A stretch of DNA of 64,000 nt, taken from the NCBI GenBank assembly GCA_021234155.1, contig JAJEKV010000086.1, forward strand, positions 932,001 to 996,000, written 5' to 3'. The position numbers and the translations under genes are program-made. The stretch is from Isoetes taiwanensis (taxonomy: Eukaryota > Streptophyta > Lycopodiopsida > Isoetales > Isoetaceae). Shown piece after piece: positions 10,003 through 22,241 of this stretch (position 1 is its first letter; the number at the start of each line of letters is the position of its first letter). A model generated the notes under the pieces. It did not search any database. It saw nothing but the letters and a program-made list of their open reading frames with translations, and had not been told where the DNA came from.

Positions 10003-11590
10003 TGTGACGCTCCCCACCAAATATACGACGCCTCGTCGTACATCTCGTGGGAAACCCCCCATCTAGCCCTTCGGTTGCATGGGCCCTCCGTCTATCCCGC
10101 ACCCAATATACCTCTGGTGCGGGAAGGGGATATGAAGATGTCTTGCGTGCCCTTCCCCTATGTGCTCATATAACAACGGAAGCATAACATAACGTCAGCA
10201 GTAGCAATAACAATACATCAAACTCTCGCGAAGGGTAGCACATTCGTACAACCATAGATACATCAAAGATATCAGCATGCCATAAAATATATGAGCTCCT
10301 ACCCCAGCTCAGACACGTAAGGTAAGTAGATTGACAGCGGGGCCTCAAAATAGAGCAGACCCAGATATGACAATGGCCAGGGTTGACCACTCCATCCGCC
10401 TCTCCTATGCATACTCGGGCTCTGGTATGACTATAACCTGCCAGATACATAGTCTCATGGTATCACCCATCGAGACTACTTGGGGTTGCATCTCCCTGGT
10501 CCGATGAGGCAGGAAGGGTTGCATCTCCCCTTCCCGGGGTCTAGTGGCTCCATGGGTGGCTAGAGAATCGTGGCGACACACGATTCGTACCCAACTGAAC
10601 TCCCAAAACAAGAGCCGGGCCAACCCTTGCAACTCTTAAAAGTCGTGGTGCCACCATTGACTCGGGAAGTGTCGGACCCATACCGGCTGAAAGTGACCCA
10701 CTATAGGCCTAGCCCGCTATGGGTCCCAGTAGCCACGCTCAGCAGGGACCTCCCTCCACTTTGTCACACGCCCTGTTGTCTAGTGCTAAGTCACTTCATA
10801 GCCCCCATAGCCAGGTGGGTTCCTATGCACAGGCCGCAATATAATAGGAACTAAGGGGTCTAGACTAGGAGCATCATCTAGATAATGGACACTAGGTCTA
10901 TACCGCCCTTCCCAATACACAAGAGATGCAAACATAAGATCAACCAACATCGTACATCAACATAGTCATAATGAACAGAGAAGATAACATCTAATCTACA
11001 TATCTGAATCTACCTACTTGTTAGAGTTCCTTACTTAGGGTTCAAAACCTAGATTGGGAGTTCTAGAAAAGCTCTACTAGCAAAATAAGATACTAGCTCA
11101 TCTGGAATCCTAGGTTCCAGATGATCTACCTATGAGGCTACTTTGGATACTTGCTCTGTACGAACTTCCTCTAACTCCTGGGGTATCCATGACTTGTTGA
11201 TGAGTCGAGTAGTTCCTCCTCCTTCTGATGAGCGCACTGCCTTAGGGCTATTGATCTGAGCCATGCCACAACGAACAGTGTTCGAAATGGAGTTCCGACC
11301 GAAGAATGGGTCTCAAGGAAGGTGGAGCTGAAAAGTGGCCTAGGGTTAGGGTTAGGGTACTTACAGGTTAGGGTTTCATGTTATTGCCATGCAGTTCCAA
11401 TTGGGTGCTTCCATGTGGCGGATGCCCAATAGAATGGCCTTAAGCCTAAGGTTGGCTAAGTTATATGAATAACTTAGCCATGCTCCCTTTTCCACCTACT
11501 ATGGTGTACACGGCTATAATGGTAGACTTGTACGATAACATGGCCAAAAAATATACGTATTTATGGCATATATTTTTGGGGAACGTCACA
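10003..11590 (-). repeat. Element B 5' LTR
   Basis: A 1588-bp segment with ends TGTGACGCTCCCC and GGGGAACGTCACA, giving 7-bp terminal inverted repeats (TGTGACG/CGTCACA). Its PBS-proximal 165 bp closely match the LTR remnant of element C at 56397-56563. The flank at 11591-11595 is TATTA; the matching target copy is off-window. Confidence 0.85.
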
Positions 11591-13100
11591 TATTACAGGT
11601 CCAATCCACATGATTCCTGTATGACCATGGATTATTAAGTACTTTGCCACCTGTTTGGTCAAAAATAATCAGATTGTATGCAAGTGGTATATGAATGGGT
11701 TGTTTTCCCATGGGGCTAGATTATATGGAATGAAGCTAGTATCTATTGCTGGGGACAAGGCCATGGTTGAGACAGTCAAGCTGTACTTGGATGCACGTCA
11801 TTACCATTTTTAAAATAGTAAGAAGGATAGAAAGATTCGGGACGAAGATGCCTATGTCGAAGACCAGGTAGTCAACAACCAGAAAAATCCAGAGGAAAAC
11901 CTATAAATCAATGGTATGGACACTGAGGCGGTAGAGCAATTAATTCAATGTATTCGAATGAAGTAAGTACCCGTTCTTAACTGGTTAGTCGAGAAACTCA
12001 ATTGGATAGGTGATGCCCTCATTCTCAACTTGCTAGTCAAGAAACTCGCGAAATTACTAACTGATAGCATTAGGGAACTAGATTTGAAGTTGCTTCCTTT
12101 ATCATCTTTCAAGTCACTATCTCATGCATCAGAATATTGTCTCATGCCACCCTCCATTTCCATCTCTCAAGGATTCAACTGTACAACAAGATTTAGTTGC
12201 ACATCAAGTAAATGCTGCACAACGAGTTTTTGTCCCGGGATGCACTTATACAAAAGGGGGTATGCCATGTGTGTGCAGAGGGTGGCCAAAAACGCCCTCG
12301 TATGCGGTTCTTTTGAAGACAAATTTGACCCCTTCCATGCAAAATTTACACTACAAGAGAAAGGTACCAATAACCTCTAGTATAACGTCAAAAATCTTGA
12401 CACAAATAGATCCCCTTAAACTCCTATAGTTGTCACATTTTTTACACTATAGCTGACATACTCATTTGCCACAAAGTTGACGCCCGAACGTCAAATGTTA
12501 TGTCAAGATTGTGGCACATTTAGTTGTCACAACTCGACACATAGGCACCTTTTTAACGTAATTGCAACATCATTATAACAAGTTAGTGTCAAGATAGCAT
12601 CAATCGTTTTAAGGACACTATTACAAATTTAACATTAAGGTATCATCGATTGTTCCAACAATATTATTACTCGATTGCAATAAATGATTGTATATATAGG
12701 GGCAAAATTTTATCAAAATTGTGGCGAGTTAACAACAATCATGGCATATATGTTTCATCCACTATAAATTAGCTAGCATTGAAGCTTGTGTCTAACCTAC
12801 TCCAAATATTGATCAACTAGTACATCATGCCTTTTGTCAAAGCAATTGTCAGATCATCCAACAAAAGAATCAACGGGTTTTAGGACAACCATTCCACAAA
12901 CCCTTTTGAAACTGGATTATAATTTGTGGGTCGCATTTCTTTACACTGATTTTGACATAAAATTACACTCAGTTGAGACAAAATACACGAGGAAATTGAA
13001 TATTCTTAGTCATAATAATAAGATTTCTACAATTGAGATGCTCATATGCGAAAGGTCAAAGATTCAAAAACAAAAGTAATACTAAAAGACTTCACAAATT
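11591..13100. other. No recognised gene
   Basis: AT-rich sequence without a convincing coding region. At 11972-12045 there are two copies of the TCAACTAGCTAGTCGAGAAA-like palindromic motif, 49 bp apart. Around 12540-12660 there is a loose repetition of GTGTCAAGATAGCATCAATCG-like words. A short open stretch at 11680-11815 (WYMNGLFSHGARLYG) matches nothing I know. Confidence 0.5.
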
Positions 13101-13139
13101 AGAATAATGCAATTCGATCATATTGCATCAGCAAAATTA

Positions 13140-14900
13140 TCTCCATCTTGTGGATCACCAGAGGTGCCTTTAGAACCATCATTTTTCTCTCCACTGCATT
13201 CTCCCTATTAATCACATTCAAAAATGTATATCAGACTTTGAAATAAATGTTGAATGCAGTAACAAATATATATCAAGCTTGGAAACAAATGTTGCACAGC
13301 AAATTTTCATCAAATAGTTTTATGCAGTGTGATATTTCATTAGGAAAGAAAATATTTAGTTTTTCCTTGTCAGAATCACTATCAATGTAACATACTTCCT
13401 GCATATTATAAAACTAGAGATGAGAACGGTAATCAAAATTAAAAACATGATTATTTATCTGGAAATAACACATACCGTCTCAATTTCTTTGCCCTTCAAA
13501 AATTATCCCCGGACTTGTTCTCTTAACATAATCCATGGCCTTAAACTGTAAATAAGACACAAAAATTCAGAATTATGATATGATAGATTCGAAATCATCA
13601 TCAAGAGAAATGGCAGCCTCCATTCTTTTGTCACAGTTTGGTTGTGGTATAGGCAGGCATAGTCAAGATGCTAGCAACAGAAATTAACACAATACCACCA
13701 TCAATGCCATGCTGAAAGTTAGAGAGGCAAAAGTCTGTAATGTCAGAATCATGGGGAAATCCCCTTCTATGACCTTATGTCAGCGATTAATATCATGGCA
13801 AAAGATTAGGCATAATAAATCTTGGAATCCAAAGGGGTCAAATATGGCTCAAGAGGTCAGCTTTTCGTTGTCAAGTTCAAGATGTATTTGATGGATTTAA
13901 ACTTCTGAAGATTGAAAATGGAAGCAACATCAGATCATCTAACATTGAACATAAAAAGAAAGGCCTACAGAAGGTGAATCCTAATAACACATGGGCTGTC
14001 TATGCAGTCATGTCAATTATTCATGACAAGCTCCTAAAGAAGTAAGAGTTAAAGGTCTATGAGACATATATAGTGCGTGAGGGCCAGCTCATTTCAGGAC
14101 ACATGAAGATACTTTGAACTGCTATGGGCTAGTCTTGTTGACTCTATACATAGGGCTAATTTCAGCGGCTAAATTACAGGGCACTTTACCGCCACCGAGG
14201 CACTGAACTTTGTACAACCGAGATTGATAGGCATAATGTATTTTGGCAATGAAGAACCCTTTGCGATTGTAATCCACATGTCAGAAATTGAAAGTATATT
14301 AATATGCATCCATGGCACAAGACTTGTATTCATTATTTAACTGGGTCCATTATCTTTAGTGTTAATACATAATTCACATTTCTTATGATGGAACTTATAG
14401 CAGAACCAGATTTTATGCAAACCAGTTGAACATCCCACAGATCTAGACTCTTCTCAAGCCACCTTGAAGGAAGAAATGCAAAACCTATAGGAAACGATGC
14501 AACTAGCTAGAAGCATATATTTTCTAACCTTTTTTGGCGCACATCCTTTCACCATCATTCTCTTCTTAAAGGCTACGTATGCACCTTTTTCCAATATTTC
14601 TTGCAACATCTATGTAGGCATCGAGCCCCAATCTTGAAACTGCAATTTCCAATTTATAAAAGAACAAAGACAAATAACCAATACCTTTAACAATAACAAA
14701 TAACCAATAGACAGTGTTTGTGTTGGCAAGGCTGAGCATTTTGGAATTTTGAGGAAACTCTTTACCACAATATGAGCCCATTTCAACACCCACCTGATAG
14801 TTCAAGACAAAATAATACAAGTGATCTCTGATAAAATAGTATTTACTCCTTAAGTTCCTGATGCAGCAGCAGTTTTAAAAATGTTTTAATGCATTTATAT
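13140..14900 (-). pseudogene. Possible intron-containing gene remnant, unrecognised
   Basis: Several minus-strand stretches look like exons with plausible splice sites. At about 13547-13476 a piece encoding FKAMDYVKRTSPGIIFEGQR follows a TTTACAG acceptor and ends at GTATGT. At about 13399-13265, QEVCYIDSDSDKEKL follows an ATATGCAG acceptor. At about 13200-13145, GECSGEKNDGSKGTSGD precedes a stop. At about 14600-14530, LQEILEKGAYVAFKKRMMV ends at a GTTAG donor. The pieces suggest a decayed host gene, but I cannot assign a family or prove continuity. Confidence 0.25.
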
Positions 14901-15997
14901 GTGCTAGTTATGTAATTACCTCAAATAGTGGCCAAAACCCCCCTAACTCATACATATACGTGTAGAAATGGGTCAAAAACCCCCCCCTACGAGTCATTCA
15001 AGCACATTGTGTGGCATCTAAAGTGAATCCCCCTTGGATTTTGTTCCACATCAAGAATCAATTGCACAACAGTATGTGGCTGCACAACAAGCTAAGGAAA
15101 GAATCAAGATCCCTTCTTTGGATTTCAAACATGAAATCTAGTCAGATCTAAACTTCAACTGGGTTTCAGAGTGGCCTACAAATCTTAGAATATTTGATCT
15201 CAATGAAGTCCGAGTTACAATGTACCAAGATGGTGATGTTTCTAACCTCAACACTTTCCAAACACCGATAGAAACACAAATGAAGGTGGTGTACCCTTGA
15301 CCTAGAGCAAAAGCTATTATTGAGTGGTGCCTTGAGCACATATTCGGTGGCCATCCGGGTCGCCGGCGGCTAAGAGAGATATTATAAATGCACGTGCATG
15401 CTAGGGTTGTCAATACCCAAGTTTAAGTCTATATATAGCAATGAAAGGTGTGGTCACGTGAAGAACCTCGATCCGCCATCATAAAAGGCAACCTATTATG
15501 GTGAAGAAGCTCGAAAAGAGTTTATGAAGTGTACCAGGAATCTGTAAGGCACACCACTATTATCATAAATGACAATGCTTACTGTGTTATCACAATTCAG
15601 AGAATGTTCATTTTCCATTTTGTGGCAGATCTATTAAAGACATATCTGGAGCATCAGGAGATTGATGAAGAGAGATGTGGAATCATAATATAGCTAAAAT
15701 TTATAATGTGTAGCCCAAAGGTTTGAGGGCCTTTCTCGACTAGCTAATCAAGAAAGCCAAGCTTGCTCGAACTATGAAAAAATGTGTGTTCTTGATTTGA
15801 ACAAAATATATGGTATTTGAATAAAATACTAGGGGTGTGGTTCATGATCGAAGTACTTTAAGTGCAATCAATGATGCTTTAAAAGCTTACGGTAATCATA
15901 ACAATTGGTATCGTGAGAAGTTTAATCTTGAGCAATAAATTCTGCGGTTATAGCCGCTAATCGCTTCAATGTATCTGAAAGTGCCTATCTGCAAGCT
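14900..15997. other. No recognised gene
   Basis: No supported coding region. The palindromic motif CTTTCTCGACTAGCTAATCA occurs at 15731-15750. The final 150 bp may be the start of the gag region of element G (LQAMHNAGSIAAQIALPL), but no LTR was found upstream of it. Confidence 0.4.
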
Positions 15998-16138
15998 ATG
16001 CACAACGCTGGTTCTATAGCAGCTCAAATTGCTCTTCCTCTACCAACCAGTCATGCCGACTACCAGAGGCAGCTAGAGCATCTAACGATTGCCTATAATT
16101 TCTTGCCAGATCCTGCACATATAAATCTGGCCATGAAT

Positions 16139-16178
16139 GATTCCTTGCCGCCTCCACTGCCAAGTAACCCTTCACCTG

Positions 16179-16180
<2 letters not shown>
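16139..16180. repeat. 42-bp direct repeat, left copy (LINE target duplication)
   Basis: Starts GATTCCTTGCCGCCTCCACT and ends TTCACCTGAA. It is identical to 16601-16642, and the poly(T) of the insertion starts at the next base. Confidence 0.9.
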
Positions 16181-16223
<43 letters not shown>

Positions 16224-16600
16224 TGTGAGAGTATGATATATTAATTAATAGTAAATATTATACAAGTATCCCTTATATGGGATTATAAAGGGAAGAAACC
16301 CTACTACCAAATCAAACATGGAGTAACCTCAGCAAATCCTGATCCTGATTATCCTCAGATAACCAGTGACACTTGAAAAACAAGTAGAATCCTTGAACTT
16401 TGCCAATCCTGTCTAGAGCTTTGTTGTAATTACGTCCAAACTTTCGATGATGAGCTAACGCCATAAGGGCCACCTCCAAATTGAAAATATTTTTCAACTT
16501 ATCCAAAGAAAAGTGCTGCCCACCCAAGGCAATTCCGCATCGATGTTTCCAAATTGCCCACAGAGCAATGTTAACATGAGATGCCAAGTAACCCTTCACT
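16181..16600 (-). mobile_element. 5'-truncated LINE tail with poly(A)
   Basis: On the minus strand a short frame (16599-16312) contains ALWAIWKHRCGIALGG and FFKCHWLSEDNQD, like the C-terminal end of plant LINE ORF2. It is followed by about 90 bp of 3' UTR and a poly(A) tail (41 T on the plus strand, 16181-16221). The flanking 42-bp duplications show insertion by target-primed reverse transcription. About 420 bp remain, so this copy was dead on arrival. Confidence 0.75.
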
Positions 16601-16642
16601 GATTCCTTGCCGCCTCCACTGCCAAGTAACCCTTCACCTGAA
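16601..16642. repeat. 42-bp direct repeat, right copy
   Basis: Exact copy of 16139-16180. A further partial copy (TGCCAAGTAACCCTTCACT, 16582-16600) lies directly before it, inside the LINE end. Confidence 0.9.
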
Positions 16643-17700
16643 ATTCCTCCTCCACCTCCGGTTCAAGATTTTGATGTCTCCGCCGATGTTGAAAATAACC
16701 CCAAGAAAGATAGATTGTGTAAGTGGCTCGAGAAAGTGGATATGCCTTACTGCAGAGGGGGTTCCAAAGTGAAACTGATATCAGTTTTTCAGGATTTGGG
16801 AGAAATTCTTTGAGCGTGTCAAGGCGACTGAACAAGAAACGTTACAAGCCACAGATACTTACCTTGATGATCAAGCGCAAGTTTGGTGGCAGGGAAGGAG
16901 ACAAATGGAACCTCAGATTAATCTATGGTCTGAGTTCAAACATATTTTCGAAGCAAATCATTTGCCTGCCAACTATTAGAATTCTACAGAAAGAATGGGA
17001 TAAAGTCAAACAGGAAGACGGGGAATCTATAGCTGATTATAACATGAAGTTTAATCATTTAGGATCCCAGATTCGCAATCCTAAACTTTTGCGAAAGTAT
17101 GTCAATGGGTTGCGAGAGGAAATCTTTATAGAGCTGGATCTTTTAGAACCAGTGGATATGGCAGATGCGATCCAAAAAGTAGGAGCAACTGAAAGGAAAC
17201 TTAATCCTAAAGCTAAAAGGTTGGTGATATGGGAAGGAGCGCCTTCGAGAGAACAAAAGAGGATGAAGAGAGAAAAGTTTGAAAACAGAAGAGATGGATA
17301 GAAGAGGAACACAAAAGGAAACCTCGAAGGGGAACACAATTTGATGGCAGGAACAAGAGTAATGGGAATGAACTCCAATAGCAAGAGAAATAAACCCCAA
17401 CAGCAAGAGACTCCTAAGGGATTGGAGAACAGGTTGTTACATATGTGATGGTCTACACTATCGGACTAACTGTCCAAAGAACATAGTTGTTCCCAAAAAG
17501 CATATAAGAAAGATACAGTTTAAAGAATCTGCTCCTAAGGAACGCCCTACCGCCCAAGCTCATAATCTGAAGGACAAGCCTGAGACATCTCAAGCAGGAG
17601 AAGAAAGGGGACGTTTGAAAGCAGTGGCTTCAAAACAAGAAAAGGGTGTATTGCAAATCGCATATATAAAGACATTAAGTGCAACATCGGTTCCATCCTC

Positions 17701-17904
17701 ATGGTTGTTAAGCTCAAAGGCAAAATCACAGATAAAGAGATCGTTGTCCTATTAGATGATGGAGCAACTCATGATTTTATCTCTATGGATATAGTGAATG
17801 ACCCGAAGTTGCCAATTTATGATTTGCAAGCTCAACTTTATGTGGTACAAGGGCTCAAAGGGTCAGAAGGCCGCTGTGACAAATTTGTTATTGCACCATT
17901 GTAA
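17701..17904 (+). pseudogene. Element G retropepsin
   Basis: VVLLDDGATHDFIS carries the aspartic protease active site in the form D-D-G instead of the usual D-S/T-G. The following sequence has the right spacing for a gypsy protease and ends at a stop at 17904. It would cleave the Gag-Pol polyprotein. The fragment is open for 67 codons. Confidence 0.7.
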
Positions 17905-18249
17905 ATAGAAGCTTACGTTGAGCGCAGGGCATTCTTAGTAGCTGATTTGGGAACTGTAAATGTAATTCTCAGAATAAGATGGCGAATTCAATATGATGTC
18001 CACCCCAACTATCGTCAAAAGACTATTAAAATGTTTGTTGATGGGCAGCCAATAGTTCTGAAAGCTGACTATATAAATGAATGTGAACCTTTGCTTTCAT
18101 ATTCTGAAGCAAAGACATTAATGCAAAATGACACAGTCATATTTTATCTATTTGAGAGACTCTGCTCCTCCATCTCAAATTCCTCTTGAACTGTATGGCT
18201 TCTTTAGACAATTCGATGATTTGTTTACAGATGAGGAGACTTTGGATCT

Positions 18250-18800
18250 TCCTCCACCTTGTCTTGAAGACCATGCTATTCATTTACCATGCAAAGCCTC
18301 CAAATAGAGTGTCTTACAGAGTAAGTTATTTTGAGAAGCTAGAGCTAAGGGAGATGTTGGAACGACAATTAATTCAGCCAAGCAGTTCTCCTTTTGGAGC
18401 CCCTGTTATTCTGATCAAAGAGAAGGATAAGGGATATAGGATGTGCATAGATTATAGGGCTCTTAACAAATTGACAATCAAAGATAAATTCCCAGTTCCT
18501 AGAGCAGATAATTTGTTTGATGAACTACGAGGTGCCTGCATATTTAGCAAGATAGATCTTAAATCAGGCTATCATCAAATCAGGGGAGAGTTTTGGCATA
18601 TGTGTTGGGAAAATGCGCCATTGCATTCTTTGATGATATTCTTGTCTATAGTAGATCTATGAAGGAGCGTAAGAAACACCTTAAGCAAGTTTTTGATATT
18701 CTCAGACAAAATCAGTTATTTATTAATGAATCGAAAAGTTATTTCTTTATGTAAGAAGTTGGATATCTTGGGCATACTATATCCAAAGATGGAATTAGAA
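18250..18800 (+). pseudogene. Element G reverse transcriptase with internal deletion
   Basis: Typical gypsy RT motifs: [40 protein letters not shown] and [14 protein letters not shown]. The sequence then jumps almost directly to the catalytic FDDILVYS region (about 18625-18655, in a shifted frame). About 50 residues between motifs B and C, including the usual MPFGL block, are missing. EVGYLGHTISKDGI follows at about 18760. The enzyme cannot be active. Confidence 0.75.
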
Positions 18801-19970
18801 TGGATCTAGATAAGGTGAAGGCTATTTTTAACTGGCCCCGACCTAATAATGTCGAAGAATTGCGGTCCTTTGTACAATTATGCAGCTATTACTGCCGATT
18901 CGTGAAGGACTTTGCGAAGATAACCTTTCCGTTGAATAAGTTTTTGAAAAAGGATATACCATTTCAATGGAATGATGATGCAGAGAAAGCTTTTCAGGAT
19001 CTTAAGCATAGGATGGCAACTGAACCTATACTACATTGGAACAGACCATTTATAGTGTGCTTAGATGCGAGTGGTAGTGCTATTAGAGCAGTGCTTATGC
19101 AAGATGGTCATCCATTAGCTTACACTAGTCGTATGCTAAAGCCCCGGGGGTATCACCAATGTAAGTCGTATGTACCATATGCGTGGATGATAAGGGTTTT
19201 TTTTTTGTTGTCCAACATATCGTATACATATGAGTAAAATAAGGTTATTTGATTTTGAATCCATATCATGACGACTAGGGGTCGTTGTTGGCGAGATAGA
19301 ACTTCTCGTATGGTACAAGATGGGGTTAATCTTCTAATTTCTAGCTAGGAAGGAGTGGGTCTTGGAACATGATAGATTCATAGTTTACCTATAAACAGTT
19401 TTTGAGTTATATGTTAACTTAGGATCATGAAAACCTTTTCAATACATACTCATGCTTAATCTATTATCCACAATTCGTTTGCAATATTTATACGATACGG
19501 GGTATGCCATATGTTAAGATGCATTTTGTATTTATACGAGAAGGATCATTGGTACTACAAAAAAATATCATATAAATACGATATGGGGTAGACAAAAGTT
19601 GGAAACAATAGAACGTATCATATGGGGGTTTTCTTAGAGAATTTTCGTATACGAAGGGGTTTTTTGGACCCTAGTAATGCACATGGCGTATCCACATATA
19701 GAGAGCTAACACCCCGGGGCTAAAGCCTTACAGACGAGGGATACAATACTATGAGAAAGAGTTGATTACTTTAGTACATACCCGAAAGAAATGGAGACAT
19801 TACTTGATGGAGTCTAAACTCATTGCCTGATTTGATCATCAGAGTTTGAGGCATATTCAAACTCAAGATATAATAAATGCATGTCAGTTGAAACTCATTG
19901 ATACTATAAAAGACTTTGAGGGCATGCACAGGGAAAGAAAACGAGGTTGCTGATGCTTTAAGCAGGGTCT
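18800..19970 (+). pseudogene. Element G RNase H, split by a MITE
   Basis: The connection and RNase H start are clear: YYCRFVKDFAKITFPLNKFL, then IVCLDASGSAIRAVLMQ with the first catalytic Asp, up to AYTSRMLKP at 19140. After the MITE the frame resumes at about 19728 with QYYEKELITLVHTRKKWRHY and continues to EVADALSRVF near 19950. Stops and a frameshift interrupt the second half. Confidence 0.7.
19144..19718. mobile_element. Mutator-like MITE with 9-bp target duplication
   Basis: A 575-bp insertion flanked by GCTAAAGCC at 19135-19143 and 19719-19727, an exact 9-bp direct repeat as made by Mutator-type transposases. The ends read CCGGGGGTATCA and, inverted, CCCGGGGTGTTA (9 of 12 equal). The interior is AT-rich and non-coding, with repeated GATACGGGGTA and CATATG words. 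Confidence 0.6.
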
Positions 19971-20149
19971 TTACACATGCAATGTCTATTGCTAGGATCA
20001 TTGATTTGGACCCAATGAAATTGGATTATAGGAATTGTCCTTCTTTCATAGTATCATTCCATCAATTAAAAAAAGAAGGCCGAGATCCTCTTGGAGAATA
20101 CAGGTTGCACAATGGTTCCCCTTTGTACTGAAATCGCTTATGTGCTACA

Positions 20150-20597
20150 CATGCATACCGGCAAAAAATGTTGCAAGAATGTCATAAACCTCCTTATTCT
20201 AGGCATCGAGGAGTTCAAGCTATACTTGCTACTATCAAAATGCGATTGTATTAGCCTAAACTAGAAAGGGATGTTAGAACATATGTAGAAGCTTTAGAAG
20301 CTTGTACAGTTTGTCAGCAGGTTAAAGCTTCAACTAATAAGCCGGTTGGATTCTTACAACCCTTACCAATTCCAGAAGCACCTTGGAAGCACATTACTAT
20401 GGATTTCATCCAATGATTCCCAAATTCTTCTCATAAGAACAATCAAATATGGACACAACAGACAAACTGTCTAAACAAGCTCATTTCATTCCTTGTAAGT
20501 CCACCATGACAGCTCCTCAAGCGAGCAAACTCTTTTTGAAGGAGGTTTTTAGGATACATGGATTGCCTGATGGAATTATCACAGATTTTCCACTTGT
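20150..20597 (+). pseudogene. Element G integrase, truncated
   Basis: The HHCC zinc-binding region is visible (HRGVQAILATIKMRL, then CTVCQQVKA). It is followed by PWKHITMDFIQ with the first catalytic Asp and IHGLPDGIITD with the second. Homology stops at about 20597, before the catalytic Glu. The next sequence begins with the palindromic motif AACTAGCTAGTCGAGAAAGG. Confidence 0.7.
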
Positions 20598-20823
20598 ATA
20601 ACAACTAGCTAGTCGAGAAAGGCAGCTCTTGCTCAATTATGAAACCTCTAAACCAAATGCTTTCTCTACATAATGTTTTGTTGGTGTTCGTGCATTTCTT
20701 GACTACCCGACCGAGAAAAAGAGCCGAAATATCTTGGTAAAGAAAAGTGGGAATCGAATGAGACCCACTTTATGTAAATGAGTCTTCCTGCATTATCCCA
20801 CATTTTTTGCGACATATTTGTTG
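20598..20823. other. Short non-coding stretch with two palindromic motifs
   Basis: Copies of a TTCTCRACTAGCTAGTCRAGAA-like motif lie at 20600-20622 and about 20695-20725 (degenerate). No gene was seen. Confidence 0.5.
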
Positions 20824-22180
20824 TCACACAATCTCTAATTGTCTTTGGATTAAAGTCATGTATTTTCTTACTCCATTTCTCAAGCCACTTCTAGAGGTAT
20901 GCAAATTAGCCCCCTTACATGAACTCTCTAACATAGCAAGTTTTGGGTACCTGTCATCTTCCATTTCTAAGACTTTTTTCAAGTAAGTCTGCATAGGAAC
21001 GTTTTGTGTATTTTCTTTTTTTTCTTCCAAAGTTCCATAGTCCAGGCCCCCAAGTTTTCCATTCATTTAAACCACAAATTGCGCTAGAGCTTTCACAACA
21101 TCTTTTTTAGACCGAAGTGCCATATAATATGCTTTTTGATATTTTTTCTACATTGCAAAATATGCTTGTAACCCGCTATTTGTTCTCTGTGCTATGGTTT
21201 TTCCCCATGTGAAGTATTTGTCAATTATCAATCCTAGGTATTTGTATGACTCTGTAATCTCAATTGTCTTCTCTTTGAAATAAAATCCAAACTCATTGTC
21301 TTTTATTGTGCCAAATATCATGATTTTGATTTTTCCTAAGTTAACTTGCATCCCCATATTGTCATAGAAACGCATCTGAATGCATCTGCATTCCTTCTTT
21401 ATTTCTGGACAACATTATCACATCATCTCATAAAGTAACAAAGAAATTACATACCCTGCTATGCCGATTCTGGGTCCACCATGTTCTGCTTCCACCCTTC
21501 AAGCTCGTCTATTAACAAATCAATTAAGGTTGAAGACAAGGGACATCCTTGTTTCACATCAATCTTACTTTCTGCCACATCATTGCATTCATTATAAGAG
21601 GGAATGATATTTGAACAAGGACTTTCTCATATAATACTCTTACTGCATCTTATATGTTCTTTGGCACACCTACCTGTTCCATTCTGGACTACAGGTTTTT
21701 CCTCAATGCCATAGCAAACGCTTTGGACAAGCCTACGAGCCCTGCAAATATTGGCATCCGTTTTCCTTTTTCTGAAATCCATTAATGCTCTCCAAGTGAT
21801 TAAACAATCTATTGTGTCCTTATAGTGCTTGAATTCTGCCTGCCCTTTAGCTCTCATTTCATTCTCTTCTATCCATGCACTAATTTTCTGCTCCAAAATG
21901 GTTACAAACAAATTTGACAATAGGCTACTGACCATGATCGTCCTATAATTACTGGCATTTGTCTCATCTCCTGTCTTCTGAATGAAAATAACTATGTTCA
22001 GCTGCCAAGACTTAGGAAAACCTTCTTCTAGGGATGCAGTGTACATCCTTATAAGTTATTCTATCACCTTATCTCCTGTTCACTTAAGAATTTCTGCCAA
22101 CCGAGGGGGTGGAGGGGTGCATTCACTCTCGTCAAATTCATCCTCCCACTCATTTTCCGATGTCCAGGGGTTCTCGAAGG
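20824..22180 (-). pseudogene. LINE reverse transcriptase fragment
   Basis: Minus-strand pieces carry non-LTR RT motifs: GFPKSWQLNIVIFIQKTGD and NYRTIMVSSLLSNLFVTILE (22046-21627). Next come WIEENEMRAKGQAEFKHY and, at 21375-21148, MQVNLGKIKIMIF and ESYKYLGLIIDKYF, the thumb region after the catalytic domain. The part that should hold the catalytic FADD motif (21600-21400) is frameshifted; near 21545-21500 a LIDELEGWKQNMV-like stretch remains. A tail runs to 20824. The 5' half of the LINE is not recognised. Element E is inserted about 60 bp upstream. Confidence 0.65.
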
Positions 22181-22236
22181 TAATGCCCCAAGTATGGAAG
22201 CATTAAATAGTGTTGGAACAACCTATCCATGGATAT

Positions 22237-22241
22237 ACTCC
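22237..22241. repeat. Target-site duplication of element E, left copy
   Basis: ACTCC, identical to 49068-49072 at the other end of element E. Confidence 0.85.

Larger units (their letters stand above)
7131..11590 (-). mobile_element. Element B: H3-encoding Ty3/gypsy retrotransposon, 5' part
   Basis: Minus-strand order: complete 5' LTR (11590-10003), PBS, leader, ORF1 with H3 fold, a block of palindromes, and the beginning of ORF2. ORF2 is cut at about 7131-7147 by the LTR of element A. The rest of B should lie beyond A, outside the window. Confidence 0.8.
15998..17300 (+). pseudogene. Element G gag, interrupted by a LINE insertion
   Basis: The N-terminal segment (15998-16180) ends in a proline-rich stretch and resumes after the insertion at 16643 with PPPPPVQDFDVSADVE. 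The capsid-like part includes DDQAQVWWQGRRQMEPQ and, in another frame, EWDKVKQEDGESIADYNMKF and LRKYVNGLREEIF. These are typical Retrotrans_gag patterns. At 17436-17480 CYICDGLHYRTNC gives a CX2CX3HX4C zinc knuckle. At least two frameshifts are needed. Confidence 0.7.
15998..20600 (+). mobile_element. Element G: decayed Ty3/gypsy retrotransposon internal region
   Basis: Plus-strand order gag, zinc knuckle, protease, RT, RNase H, integrase, with no LTRs recognised. It is interrupted by a LINE tail (16181-16600) and a MITE (19144-19718), has an internal deletion in RT, and stops within the integrase at about 20597. Confidence 0.8.
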
